A stretch of DNA of 64,000 bases from Chthoniobacterales bacterium (GCA_013821455.1 JACDGS010000018.1:16082-80081), one strand, 5' to 3'. Shown: positions 16,779 to 24,920, counted from the stretch's first letter. A program made the numbers and translations. Notes: generated by a model not told the origin, from the letters alone.

Positions 16779-17996
16779 ATGCATCGCGCTTATTTCTTCT
16801 TCCTTCTCCTACTCGCCGTCGCGCAAGCTCAGGAAACGCCGTCTGCGACACCAGCCACAACGCCTGCCCTGCGACTCGTTAGGCTGCACTTCGTTCCGCC
16901 GCCTTTGGAAGGGACAATCAGCCTCGGAATCTACGATGCGCACGGCAAGCTGGTGCGAGTCCTTCATCGCGAAGATGCGATTTCCGATTTCACCATCGGC
17001 CACGATGCGCTCGAGACGACTTGGGATGGAAACGACGACAAAGGGCAGCCTCTTCCCGAAGGAAAATATCGCGCGCGTGGTTTTCTGATCGGCGAGGAAG
17101 TGAAAGTCGAAGGCGTCGATTATTTTTTCAACGACTGGGTAACGGACGAATCGTCGCCGCACCTCGCGCGCATCTCTCATCTCGGGATGGGTGATAACAA
17201 GCTCCTGCTCGAGACCGAAACCCCTGCCGGCAAAAGAAGCTTTCTCTTCGATCTCGCGACCGAAAAATTATTCGCGTCCGAACCGCTTGTTCTCACCCAG
17301 CCGCCCGCCAGCTCCGCGACGCTCGTCGAGCCCGTCGCTTCCGCCAGCGGCAAAGACGGGACGGTTTGGGCGATCGATCACGTCAGCAAAGGTTCCTCCG
17401 CCTTGCAGGTCGTGCAGTTATCGGCGGAGCCGGCGATTTTGCGGAAGCTCGCCCTTGCCCCGGACGCGCCGCAACCGATCGGCATCGCCGCCTCGCCTAA
17501 CGAGGATCGGATTTTCCTGCTCGAAGAATCTCCCGCACTCCAGCGTGTGCGCAGCCTCTCGCTGCAAACGACCAGCACGCCATCGGGAACCGCGGAAGCG
17601 GTCTCAGATTGGAAGATTGATTTCGAAAAGAAGATCGTCGCGCACGAGAATTTCGCGCTGCGTGACGGCGCACCCGTCGCCGCGCCTAACGACGCTGGCA
17701 GTCCGCCGGAACACGTTGCCTTTGCGTTACGAGAAAATCCCTTGGAAAGAGATCACCGCGGCAGCATCGAGGTGTCGATCGGCTTGGGTGCGGATGGCAG
17801 TTTTCTCCAGAGCGCGGACGGACTGCCGCTGCGCACGGTGAGTGCGACGCACCATTTGAAACGCGCGCTCCTCGCGCGGCACGGTGAAAGCGCGCTCGAT
17901 GTTTTTCAGGACGACGGCGCAGTGGTCGAGCAATTCCGCATCACGAATCTTGCGCAGATGATGGCGTTCGACTGCGGCGAGTTCGAGCTCAAGTAA
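16779..17996 (+). CDS. Secreted protein with FlgD-like Ig domain, function unknown
   Basis: 405 residues. Signal peptide MHRAYFFFLLLLAVAQAQ, likely cleaved after AQA. Residues about 35-110 (GTISLGIYDAHGKLVRVLHREDAISDFTIGHDALETTWDGNDDKGQPLPEGKYRARGF) fit the FlgD Ig-like fold seen at the ends of many secreted proteins, with the characteristic WDGxDxxGxxxPxGxY. The rest (about 115-405) shows repeated beta-rich stretches such as GTVWAIDHVSKGSSALQVVQL and GIAASPNEDRIFLLEESPALQRVR, suggesting a beta-propeller, but I cannot name the family. It starts 10 bases after the GH57 stop and is probably co-transcribed with it. Confidence 0.65.
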   Translation: MHRAYFFFLLLLAVAQAQETPSATPATTPALRLVRLHFVPPPLEGTISLGIYDAHGKLVRVLHREDAISDFTIGHDALETTWDGNDDKGQPLPEGKYRARGFLIGEEVKVEGVDYFFNDWVTDESSPHLARISHLGMGDNKLLLETETPAGKRSFLFDLATEKLFASEPLVLTQPPASSATLVEPVASASGKDGTVWAIDHVSKGSSALQVVQLSAEPAILRKLALAPDAPQPIGIAASPNEDRIFLLEESPALQRVRSLSLQTTSTPSGTAEAVSDWKIDFEKKIVAHENFALRDGAPVAAPNDAGSPPEHVAFALRENPLERDHRGSIEVSIGLGADGSFLQSADGLPLRTVSATHHLKRALLARHGESALDVFQDDGAVVEQFRITNLAQMMAFDCGEFELK

Positions 17997-18001
17997 AACG
18001 T

Positions 18002-18019
18002 TCGTTAGGCGCCTAACGA
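18002..18019. repeat. Perfect 18-bp palindrome of two iterated motifs at a convergent junction
   Basis: TCGTTAGGCGCCTAACGA is two head-to-head copies of the iterated motif. It lies 6 bases after the stop of the secreted protein gene (+) and 9 bases before the stop of the MBL-rhodanese gene (-). A second overlapping inverted repeat, GTTCGTTAG (18000-18008) with CTAACGAAC (18020-18028), extends it. It could form a hairpin terminator for both genes, as paired uptake sequences do in Neisseria and Pasteurellaceae; no T-tract is present, so termination is inference. Confidence 0.7.
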
Positions 18020-18027
18020 CTAACGAA

Positions 18028-19431
18028 CTACTGCCCGTTCGCGCTTTCGACCGGCAAGCCGGCTTCTTTCCAGGCGTGCCAGCTCCCCGGAACGTTCATG
18101 ACCTGCGCAAAGCCGGCTCGTTTCAAAATACTTGTCGCGATGCTGGCGCGATAGCCGCTCGCGCAATACACCGCCGTGGGCTTTTCCGGGTCGAGTTCGC
18201 TGCGGCGTTTTTCGAGCTGCGGCACGACGATGTGGCGCGCTCCCGGGACATGCCCGCCTTTCCACTCGCGATCCGTCCGCACATCGAGCACCTGCAGTTG
18301 CCCGTTGGCGGCGCTCAGCTCATGCACCGAAATTTGCGCCACCTGCGTGAAGGGATGTCCGGCCGCGCCCCACGCTTTGATTCCGCCAACGAGATAGCCG
18401 GCGAATTTTGTAAAGCCCGTGCGCAGAAACAGCCTAACGACTTCATCGAGCCGGCTATCCTCTTCCAGCACGAGCAGGAGCGGCCGCTCCGGATCGAGCA
18501 GCGACCCGGCCCAAATCGAAAGTGTCGGCGTGGCTCCGAGATTGAGCGCACCCGCGATGTGCGCGCCGCCAAAGGCGAACATCGACCGAGTGTCGATGAG
18601 GAGATTCGCCTCGTTTTTCATCGCCTCCTCGAATTCCGGGACCGGCAGCGCGCGCACTTGCGGCAGGCCACCCAGAATCTCCGGTCCTTCCGCGTTCACC
18701 TTTTTCATCCGCGGATAATATTTCGGGATCGGTGGCGCGGTTTTGATGCAGTGCTGAGTGAAAGCCTCGACCTCTTTGATTTGCAGAAATGGATTGAAGG
18801 CGCGTTCGAATCCGATTGTGCTCGTTAGGCGATCGCCGATCTCCGCGCCGCAAGGCGAGCCGCTGCCATGCGCAGGATATACGATCACGCCGTCAGGCAG
18901 CCTGAGATAAATGTCGTGCAATGTCTTGAACTGCTGCGCCGCCAGGTTCGCGGTTTCGTTTTCGCCTAACAAATCCGGCCGGCCGGCCGAGCCGACGAAA
19001 AGCGAATCGCCGCTCAAAACTCCCCACGGTGTTTCGGAATGATCTTCCTCGGCCAGTAAATAGGAAACATGTTCCGGAGTGTGACCCGGGGTGTGCCACG
19101 CCGTGATGACAAGCGAGCCAAATGTGAACTGATTGCCATCTGTCACCGACACTGTTTCAAATCCGTATTTCGCGCCTCCCTCGTGGCTCGCGAAGATTTT
19201 GGCCGTTCCGACTCGGGCCGCGAGTTCCCGCGCGCCGCTCACCAGGTCTGCGTGAATGTGCGTTTCAAATACATGCGTGATGGCGACGTTCTTCGCGCGC
19301 GCCAGTTCGAGATAAATCTCAACATCGGGACGGGGATCAAAAACCGCCGCGCTGCCTGCTTCGTCATCGCCGATGAGATAGGAAATCTCAGCGAGGCCGT
19401 CTGTGTAAATTGCTTCGAAAACCAAGGACAT
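18028..19431 (-). CDS. MBL-fold hydrolase fused to rhodanese domains (persulfide dioxygenase-like)
   Basis: 467 residues. The N-terminal metallo-beta-lactamase domain (about 1-240) has FETHIHADLVSG (His58, His60, Asp62), AWHTPGHTPEHVSYLL, GDSLFVGSAGRPDL and VYPAHGSGSPCG. The usual HxHxDH is HIHADL, with Leu instead of the last His, as also happens in this ETHE1-related family. Two rhodanese domains follow: one (about 260-355) without an active cysteine and one (about 365-467) with the loop YCASGYR, Cys423. Related fused proteins oxidise or transfer persulfide sulfur (glutathione persulfide to sulfite or thiosulfate). Convergent with the preceding gene. Confidence 0.85.
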   Translation of the reverse strand: MSLVFEAIYTDGLAEISYLIGDDEAGSAAVFDPRPDVEIYLELARAKNVAITHVFETHIHADLVSGARELAARVGTAKIFASHEGGAKYGFETVSVTDGNQFTFGSLVITAWHTPGHTPEHVSYLLAEEDHSETPWGVLSGDSLFVGSAGRPDLLGENETANLAAQQFKTLHDIYLRLPDGVIVYPAHGSGSPCGAEIGDRLTSTIGFERAFNPFLQIKEVEAFTQHCIKTAPPIPKYYPRMKKVNAEGPEILGGLPQVRALPVPEFEEAMKNEANLLIDTRSMFAFGGAHIAGALNLGATPTLSIWAGSLLDPERPLLLVLEEDSRLDEVVRLFLRTGFTKFAGYLVGGIKAWGAAGHPFTQVAQISVHELSAANGQLQVLDVRTDREWKGGHVPGARHIVVPQLEKRRSELDPEKPTAVYCASGYRASIATSILKRAGFAQVMNVPGSWHAWKEAGLPVESANGQ

Positions 19432-19748
19432 GCCTGGAGCCTATCATGCCGCCGCGCGTTTCGACAAGCGGCCGTGAGTGCCGCAAGATGCAGTTCGTTA
19501 GGCGATTTGTCTTGGAGAAAGCTGTTGTCAGATCCGGTCCGGGTAGCGCATGCGTTCCGCGTGCTGGTCGCGCTGTTCCAGCGCGACGAACTTTTTCAAC
19601 CGCGACGTCGTTAGGCGGATTTCGCGCCCGAGAAAGTTTGCCACGGTGAAACACCGTTGCCAGCACGCGAGACGTGCGCGCTACCCGGCACGCGTAACAC
19701 AAGCTATCCGTTAGGCGGAGCGGAAACGGCTCCCGCGCACGTCTTTTT

Positions 19749-19800
19749 CCGGGGAGGACGGGCTGGTAGCCCGTCGTTGGAGGCAGTCTGCCTCCAACCG
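19749..19800. repeat. GGGGAGGACGGGCTG family repeat
   Basis: GGGGAGGACGGGCTGGTAGCCCGTC followed by the hairpin GGAGGCAGTCTGCCTCC. Same organisation as the unit at 9424-9476: a common core palindrome plus a variable side hairpin. The reverse-oriented sister is at 19911-19963. Confidence 0.75.
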
Positions 19801-19910
19801 CGCGCAGGGGAAGCACTCGTGCCTAAAACGATGCGGGGCGGACTTCAGGCAAAGCGTCAGCCTAACGAGTGATGTTTGGAAGTTTGCGAGACCCGCAACC
19901 TGCGCACGGT

Positions 19911-19963
19911 TCGGCGGAGACTCCGCCGAACGACGGGCTGACAGCCCGTCCTCCCCGGAGGGA
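19911..19963. repeat. GGGGAGGACGGGCTG family repeat, inverted copy
   Basis: TTCGGCGGAGACTCCGCCGAA followed by GACGGGCTGACAGCCCGTC and CTCCCC: the family core read on the other strand, with its own variable side hairpin. Lies about 35 bases from the cutA stop codon. Confidence 0.75.
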
Positions 19964-19997
19964 AATCAGCGCTGTCCGTGGCTGTGTTCCTGTTCGC

Positions 19998-20315
19998 TTA
20001 GGAATTCTTTGTCACCCAAACGAGATATTCCTCGGAACCAGCGACCACCGGGAGAGCGATGATCTCCGGCATGTCGTAGGGATGCAGCTCGCGCAGTTTC
20101 TCCTCGAAGGCGGGGAACTTTTCGCCGCTGGTTTTGAAATAGACGAGCACTTCGTTCGCTGTTTCCATCTCGCCCTTCCACCAGTAAAACGAATCGACCG
20201 CGGAGGCGACGTTGGCGCAGGCGGCGAAATGTCCCGCGACCAGTTCCTCTGCGATCCGCTGCGCTTTGCCGCGATCGGGAAAGGTGCTGAGAACAAGGAG
20301 GACTTCGTTAGGCAT
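19998..20315 (-). CDS. cutA: CutA-like protein (divalent cation tolerance family)
   Basis: 105 residues, the usual CutA size. Conserved features: LLVLSTFPDRGKAQRIAEELVAGHFAACANV, the FYWWKGEMETANEVLVYFKTS strand and HPYDMPEIIALPVVAGSEEYLVWV at the end. CutA forms a trimer with a ferredoxin-like fold; it is linked to copper tolerance in E. coli, but its biochemical role is unsettled. The first codons after ATG are CCTAACGAA, so the iterated motif overlaps the start (MPNE). It begins 3 bases after the mnmA stop and is probably translated from the same message. Confidence 0.93.
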   Translation of the reverse strand: MPNEVLLVLSTFPDRGKAQRIAEELVAGHFAACANVASAVDSFYWWKGEMETANEVLVYFKTSGEKFPAFEEKLRELHPYDMPEIIALPVVAGSEEYLVWVTKNS

Positions 20316-20324
20316 TCGTTAGGC
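20305..20324. repeat. Tandem direct pair of iterated motifs spanning the mnmA stop and cutA start
   Basis: TCGTTAGGC occurs at 20305-20313 and again at 20316-20324, two bases apart. On the minus strand the second contains the TAA stop of mnmA, and the first overlaps the cutA start codon, encoding Pro-Asn-Glu after Met. Such a close direct pair is unlikely by chance given the motif's frequency elsewhere. Confidence 0.85.
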
Positions 20325-21419
20325 CGCCACGACGGCGGCGTGCCGATAAATCCAGCCGCCACCGACCACGAGATCGCCTTCGTAACAGACTGCGGCCTGG
20401 CCTGGAGTAACAGCCTTCTGCGGCTCGTGCAGCCTAACGAGCGCTCTATCATTCCCTGACGGAGTAAGGGTGGCAGCCGCGCCGGGATGGCTGTAACGGA
20501 TTTTTACTGTTACTTCGAGCGGTTCGCTCGCAGGTGCACGGCCGCTCCAGTTCACACGCTCGATTTCAAATTCTTCGACGAGTAGGTCATCCGCGTCCCC
20601 GACTAAGACGCGGTTGGTATTTGGGTCGATATCGATCACGTAGCGCGGGCGCGGCGAGCCTCCGGGAAGGCCTTTGCGCTGGCCAATCGTGAACATCTCG
20701 ATTCCTTCGTGCGAAGCGACGAAATTACCCTTGAGATCGTAAATGCCGCCGGGATGAAATTCGTGCTCGCCCAGATGAGAACGGAGGAATGCTTTGTAAT
20801 CATTTCCCGGGACGAAGCAGATTTCCTGACTGTCCACCTTGTCCGCGACCTTCAGGCCTAACGAGTGGGCAATTTTGCGGATGCCCGGTTTTTCCATCGT
20901 GCCTAACGGTGTCAGCGCGTGGCGCAGTTGGTCCTGGCGCAAACTGAAAAGGAAGTACGATTGGTCCTTGCGGGCATCGACGCCTTTGCGCAACGACGCG
21001 CGCTCCGCGCCGTGCTCAATGATGGCGTAGTGGCCGGTCGCAATGTAATCGCAGCCTAACGACTCCGCCTTTTCCCAAAGGCTACCGAACTTGAGCTTTT
21101 CGTTGCACATGACGCAGGGATTCGGGGTGCGCCCGGCCTGGTATTCGCTCGAGAAATAATCGATTACGACGCGCTCGAATTGATCCGCTTCATCGACGAC
21201 GTAGTGCGGAATGCCTAACGAGTGCGCGACGCCGCGCGCGTCCGCGATCGCCTGCGGGCCGCAGCATTTGTCCTCGGCGCGCGAAAGGCAATCCTGCGGC
21301 CAGACTTTCATCGTCACGCCGACGACGTCGTAGCCCTGCTCGCGCAGCAGATAGCCGGCGACGCTGGAATCGACGCCGCCGCTCATGCCGAGCAGGACGC
21401 GCTGTGGGGTGGCGGACAT
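20319..21419 (-). CDS. mnmA: tRNA-specific 2-thiouridylase MnmA
   Basis: 366 residues, the normal length. PP-loop ATP pyrophosphatase motif LLGMSGGVDSSVAGYLL at the N-terminus, the catalytic cysteine in NPCVMCNEKLKFG, the second cysteine in QEICFVPGNDYKAFLRSH, and the C-terminal beta-barrel (LVGDADDLLVEEFEIERVNW). It transfers sulfur, delivered by a relay, to C2 of wobble uridine in tRNA-Lys, tRNA-Glu and tRNA-Gln. Leu codons TTA in several SLG tripeptides come from the iterated motif (for example ESLGCDY, HSLGIPH, HSLGLKV). Its TAA stop lies in that motif. Followed directly by cutA. Confidence 0.96.
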   Translation of the reverse strand: MSATPQRVLLGMSGGVDSSVAGYLLREQGYDVVGVTMKVWPQDCLSRAEDKCCGPQAIADARGVAHSLGIPHYVVDEADQFERVVIDYFSSEYQAGRTPNPCVMCNEKLKFGSLWEKAESLGCDYIATGHYAIIEHGAERASLRKGVDARKDQSYFLFSLRQDQLRHALTPLGTMEKPGIRKIAHSLGLKVADKVDSQEICFVPGNDYKAFLRSHLGEHEFHPGGIYDLKGNFVASHEGIEMFTIGQRKGLPGGSPRPRYVIDIDPNTNRVLVGDADDLLVEEFEIERVNWSGRAPASEPLEVTVKIRYSHPGAAATLTPSGNDRALVRLHEPQKAVTPGQAAVCYEGDLVVGGGWIYRHAAVVAA

Positions 21420-21488
21420 AGGCCGGCAAATTCGGCGGGATCGATGGTGTGGTCAACGCGCCGGGCACTGCGAGCTGCGCGCTCGGTT

Positions 21489-21611
21489 TGTCATCCTGAG
21501 CCGCGAAGACGGCGAAGGACCCCGCAATGCAATGCATGCTTTGAATTTTGCAGGATGCGTTTATTGCAGTTTGCGAGATCCCTCGCCGGGCTGCGCCCGA
21601 TCGGGATGACA
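21489..21611. repeat. Dispersed hairpin repeat, TGTCATCCCGAGC family (copy h)
   Basis: Begins TGTCATCCTGAGCCGCGAAG and ends CGATCGGGATGACA. The outer arms match the family; the centre (TGCAATGCATGCTTTGAATTTTGCAGGATGCG) is different and less GC-rich than in other copies. Located between the mnmA start and the end of the alkyladenine glycosylase gene. Confidence 0.75.
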
Positions 21612-21625
21612 AACGGCGGGACCAT

Positions 21626-22201
21626 TCAGGACCGCCTGCGCACCGGCACGCTGACGAACGGACTGTCGCGCAAGGTGAAGCGCCAGGGAAAATCTTTGGC
21701 GCGGCTGATGCCGATGCGCGGGTCGGCGACGACTTCGGCTTTCTCGTTAGGCCGCTTCCAAAAAGAATGCGCAGGATTGGCGCAGAGGTCGATCTCGTGA
21801 TGGCTTTTGCCGATCGCGAGAGCCTGGGTCAGCTTGCCTGGACCGGAGCAAAGACGCTTCAATTCCTCGACTCCGCGGCGCTGGCGCATCAGGGCCAGGC
21901 CGCGCCGCGGCTCGATCGCGCGAACGAGGATGAGCCCGTCGCGCGGGCCGTCTTTAACAAGGATGTTCAACATCCAGTGCACGCCGTAGTTGAAGTAGAT
22001 GTAGCAGGCACCTGCTTTGTTGCGCTCGACGAAAGCGCGTGTGCTCGGGCGCATGAAGGTGTGGCAAGCTTCGTCACCTTCGACGAGATACGCTTCGGTT
22101 TCGACGACGCGGCCCGCGCATTTTCCCCATATGAGATGCGTGCCAATAAGTTGCGCGGCGCAATGCAGCGGGTCGGTTTGGAAAAAGGTGGTCTCGAGCA
22201 T
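21626..22201 (-). CDS. DNA-3-methyladenine glycosylase (AAG/MPG family)
   Basis: 191 residues, standard for the family. Motifs: LIGTHLIWGKCAGRVVETEAYLVEGDEACHTF with the catalytic Glu (ETEAY), GACYIYFNYGVHWMLNILV, GLILVRAIEPRRGLALM, LCSGPGKLTQALAI, and DPRIGISRAKDFPWRFTL at the end. It removes 3-methyladenine and related damaged purines as the first step of base excision repair. A single gene between mnmA and the nucleotidase, transcribed leftwards. No sign of truncation. Confidence 0.93.
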   Translation of the reverse strand: MLETTFFQTDPLHCAAQLIGTHLIWGKCAGRVVETEAYLVEGDEACHTFMRPSTRAFVERNKAGACYIYFNYGVHWMLNILVKDGPRDGLILVRAIEPRRGLALMRQRRGVEELKRLCSGPGKLTQALAIGKSHHEIDLCANPAHSFWKRPNEKAEVVADPRIGISRAKDFPWRFTLRDSPFVSVPVRRRS

Positions 22202-22237
22202 CGATCTGTTCGTCAGGGATTGCCTAACGAATAAAAC

Positions 22238-23854
22238 TTAAGCGGCTGCCTTCTGCGAAGAGAGCCCAATCCGCCCGACCATTTGATGACGGAGGAAATA
22301 TTCGATGAGGGCGTCGCGGGTTTGCACGGGTTGGATGATGCTGCGGGCTTCCGGTCGCCCGAGAATTTCGCGCAGCTTCATGAAGCGATGGCCGCCGCTG
22401 CTGGCGTCGAAGGTATTCAGCGCGATGCGGTAACGTTTCGATGGATCGAGCGGCCGGCCGTCGCGCAGGCACAGACTCGTTAGGCGAAGATCGCTCCCCT
22501 TCCCGGCCAGCGAAACGGCAAAACCAACGAGGCTGCGTCGTTCGTGGCTTTGCCAGACTTCCTCGAGCGCGGGCCTAAGCTCGTCACGGGTCAGCTCGGC
22601 GGTGACGAGATAATTTTCGTAAGGGAGGATGGTCCAGATATCCGACACGGTTTTTGGACCTTTCTTGAAAGCATGTTCTTCGAAGAGACCGTGGAAGACC
22701 CCGTCGATCGTTAGGCCACGCTGCGCCAGTGCTTCCGTGACGGCGGCAGCGATTAGTTCTTCGATTTGGCTGGGTTCGCCTGGCGGAGCCTTCGCGCTCA
22801 GGTTTTCCGTCAGCCGTCCGATCGACTGCGCGAGCGCGGCGGTGGCGAGATCGAGCTGTGGTCGCGCGCGATTCATGATGACCGGATCAAGCGGAACGCG
22901 GCTGTCCATCAACTCGCAGCGTGCTTCCTGATGGAGCAATTTTTTGGAAGCGCGATCGAAAAGCAGATCGACTCGGCCGACGTGAATCCCGAAATGATCT
23001 GCCTGCGTGAAGATAACTCCATTCGTTAGGCGGCTGGGAATATCCTGGTGGGTGTGGCCCGCGATGAAGACAGCCAGCTCCGGAAATTCCGCGGTCAGCG
23101 CGATGGCTTGGTTGGCGAAATCGTCGCCCCCGGTCCGCTCTTTTAATCCCATGTGTCCGGCGAGCACAATCGCGTCTGCGCCTAACGACTTCGCGTGCGC
23201 GATGGCGCGGCGCGCAGGTTCGACTGGATTTTGAAAGGCCATGCCCTCGGTAAACTTGGGCGGAAACCAATACGGCATTCCGGGAGTCGTTAGGCCAACG
23301 ATCGCGATTTTGATCCCGGCAACTTGCCTAACGATAAACGGCTGAATTTTCGCGAAGGGATGTTGCGCATCGGCGTAATCGCCGGCCGGCTTTCCTTCCA
23401 ACACGGTGTTCGCTGCAAGCACTGGCATGTCGGAGCGATCTAAGGCATGAAGGAACGGCTCAATGCCCCAGTCGAACTCGTGATTCCCCACGAGCCAAGC
23501 GTCGTATTGGAGAAGATTGAAAAGCTCCACCATTAACCGCCCCTGATCGCGCAAAGCGAATGCGGTCCCTTGATACACGTCGCCGATATCGAGCAGCAGG
23601 GAGTTGGGATTTTCTGCGCGCCACCGCCGAATTTGCGTGACGCAACGGGCGAATCCGCCGAGATCGAGGCGCCCCTGGTAGTCGGTGGTGGGGAGAATGT
23701 GCCCGTGCAGATCGGTCGTATGCAGAATCGAAATCGTGACGACATCCGGCGAAAGATTCTCCGCCGCGCGCAACCACGTAGGAGTCGCGCCGACGAGCGC
23801 AGCTCCACCGAGGAGCCGGAGAAATTCGCGCCGGTTGGAAGAACGCGTCGTCAC
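22238..23854 (-). CDS. Tat-exported 5'-nucleotidase / UshA-like metallophosphoesterase
   Basis: 538 residues from the GTG at 23854. The frame is open further upstream, but that extension overlaps the divergent glyoxalase-like gene and is Arg-rich noise. The chosen start puts a twin-arginine signal (SNRREFLRLLGGAALVGATPTWL) at the N-terminus. Calcineurin-type metal sites: LHTTDLHGH, DIGDVYQGTA, LVGNHEFDWG, LAGHMGLKE and AGHTHQDIP; then a 5_nucleotid_C domain (about 345-510) with DIWTILPYENYLVTAELT and LNTFDASSGGHRF. It probably dephosphorylates nucleotides or related esters in the periplasm. Several iterated motifs interrupt it as RLTN, VGLTT and similar residues. Confidence 0.9.
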   Translation of the reverse strand: MTTRSSNRREFLRLLGGAALVGATPTWLRAAENLSPDVVTISILHTTDLHGHILPTTDYQGRLDLGGFARCVTQIRRWRAENPNSLLLDIGDVYQGTAFALRDQGRLMVELFNLLQYDAWLVGNHEFDWGIEPFLHALDRSDMPVLAANTVLEGKPAGDYADAQHPFAKIQPFIVRQVAGIKIAIVGLTTPGMPYWFPPKFTEGMAFQNPVEPARRAIAHAKSLGADAIVLAGHMGLKERTGGDDFANQAIALTAEFPELAVFIAGHTHQDIPSRLTNGVIFTQADHFGIHVGRVDLLFDRASKKLLHQEARCELMDSRVPLDPVIMNRARPQLDLATAALAQSIGRLTENLSAKAPPGEPSQIEELIAAAVTEALAQRGLTIDGVFHGLFEEHAFKKGPKTVSDIWTILPYENYLVTAELTRDELRPALEEVWQSHERRSLVGFAVSLAGKGSDLRLTSLCLRDGRPLDPSKRYRIALNTFDASSGGHRFMKLREILGRPEARSIIQPVQTRDALIEYFLRHQMVGRIGLSSQKAAA

Positions 23855-23907
23855 AGGTCTTCCCGCATCTTTGACGGCTGGCCGCACGCCGACAATCTTT
23901 TTCGAGG

Positions 23908-24293
23908 ATGAAGCTCGAGGGGTTGGATCATGTCGCGCTCGTGGTGCGCGATGTCGATGCGTCGGTGCGCTGGTATGTCGAGGTGCTCGGACTGGAACAG
24001 CGTTATGCTGCGGAATGGGGCGGCGTTCCGGCCTTCGTTGGCCGCGGCACGAGCGGAGTCGCCTTGTTTCCACTCGAAGAGGAGGCGAGCTCGTTAACTG
24101 AAGAAGCGGCATCGCGCACCCAGTACTTCGCTTGGCGCGTCGATCTCGAGAACTTCGCCGTGGCGCAACGTGAGCTGAAGAAGCGCAGTATCGATTCCAA
24201 TTCGCAGACCACGGAGTCTCGCACTCGGTCTACTTCCGCGACCCTGATGGGCACCGGCTCGAAATTACGACTTACGAGCTGGGACAGACGTGA
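23908..24293 (+). pseudogene. Glyoxalase/VOC family gene with a frameshift
   Basis: The first 95 residues are a good VOC half: LDHVALVVRDVDASVRWYVEVLGLEQRY and then VALFPLEEEA and YFAWRVDLENFAVAQRELKKRSID. After that the open frame runs into unrelated residues to a stop at 24300. In the neighbouring frame from about 24196, the expected end appears: FQFADHGVSHSVYFRDPDG followed by HRLEITTYELGQT and a stop at 24291-24293. Restoring one T in the run at 24195-24196 (GATTCC to GATTTCC) joins them into a normal glyoxalase fold protein with its C-terminal metal-binding Glu. This is either a recent mutation or a sequencing error. Confidence 0.8.
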
Positions 24294-24302
24294 AGCATAA
24301 TT

Positions 24303-24320
24303 CGTTAGGCGCGCCTAACG
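24303..24320. repeat. Perfect 18-bp palindrome of two iterated motifs at a convergent junction
   Basis: CGTTAGGCGCGCCTAACG, two inverted copies of the motif joined by GC. It lies between the end of the VOC gene (+) and the stop of the Uma2 gene (-), the second convergent junction in the window with such a pair. May act as a bidirectional terminator; no T-tract follows. Confidence 0.7.
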
Positions 24321-24328
24321 GAGCAGCG

Positions 24329-24907
24329 CTACTCCACCAGATGTGTCCGCTCGTAAATTGCGGTCATCCGAAGTTGACAATCGATTTCGGGTAGCGTGAG
24401 CACGTCCTCTTTTGTGCTCAGGAATTCTCTTTTCCAGGAATCCGCCGTACGGCGATAGACGGTTACCGCGATGTGAAATTGATCGACCAGCACATAAACG
24501 TGGAGCGAAGCCAACGCCTGATAATTGCGAAGCTTTTCGCCGTGATCAATCCGTTCGGTATCGGGCGATAAAACCTCGAAAACGACCCGCGGTGCCTCGA
24601 TAAAATGGGAAGCACCCGGGCCGCCGGAACAATCCACGGTCACGTCGGGATAATAATAAAACTCGGCGGCATCTTTGCGGATTCGCACTTTCATATCCGA
24701 AGAGAAAGGCTCGCAGGGCCTGCCGCGAAGTTGCTGAAGAAGGTCGCCGAGAATGTTCGCCGCAATCCGATTGTGGTCTCTGGTGGCGCCAGCCATGGCG
24801 TAGATGACTCCAGCAAGATATTCATGCTTTCGGTCGGCCAACCGTTCGCCCGCCAAATAGGCCTCGGCAGTTTCGTAATAATATTGCGTCTCTGGCTCGC
24901 TCAACAT
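24329..24907 (-). CDS. Uma2 family (DUF820) restriction-endonuclease-like protein
   Basis: 192 residues. Family marks: TAEAYLAGERLADRKHEYLAGVIYAMAGATRDHNRIAANIL, FSSDMKVRIRKDAAEFYYYPDVTVDC (PD..V active site of the PD-(D/E)XK fold) and APRVVFEVLSPDTERIDHGEKLRNYQAL (ExxSPxxxxxD). These proteins resemble nucleases and are amplified in cyanobacteria and Verrucomicrobiota; the role is unknown. The gene starts just 5' of the secA end and runs in the same direction. Convergent with the frameshifted VOC gene. Confidence 0.88.
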   Translation of the reverse strand: MLSEPETQYYYETAEAYLAGERLADRKHEYLAGVIYAMAGATRDHNRIAANILGDLLQQLRGRPCEPFSSDMKVRIRKDAAEFYYYPDVTVDCSGGPGASHFIEAPRVVFEVLSPDTERIDHGEKLRNYQALASLHVYVLVDQFHIAVTVYRRTADSWKREFLSTKEDVLTLPEIDCQLRMTAIYERTHLVE

Positions 24908-24920
24908 GGCGGACTATTCG

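Larger units (their letters stand above)
19432..19997. other. 566-base intergenic nest of dispersed repeats
   Basis: No convincing gene. It holds four GCCTAACG/CGTTAGGC motifs (near 19495, 19607, 19709, 19859), two inverted copies of a GGGTAGCGC..CGTGCTGG unit (about 19546-19566 and 19659-19683, in opposite orientation), and two units of the GGGGAGGACGGGCTG family (19749-19800 and 19911-19963, also in opposite orientation). The stretch separates the start of the MBL-rhodanese gene from the end of cutA. Confidence 0.7.
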
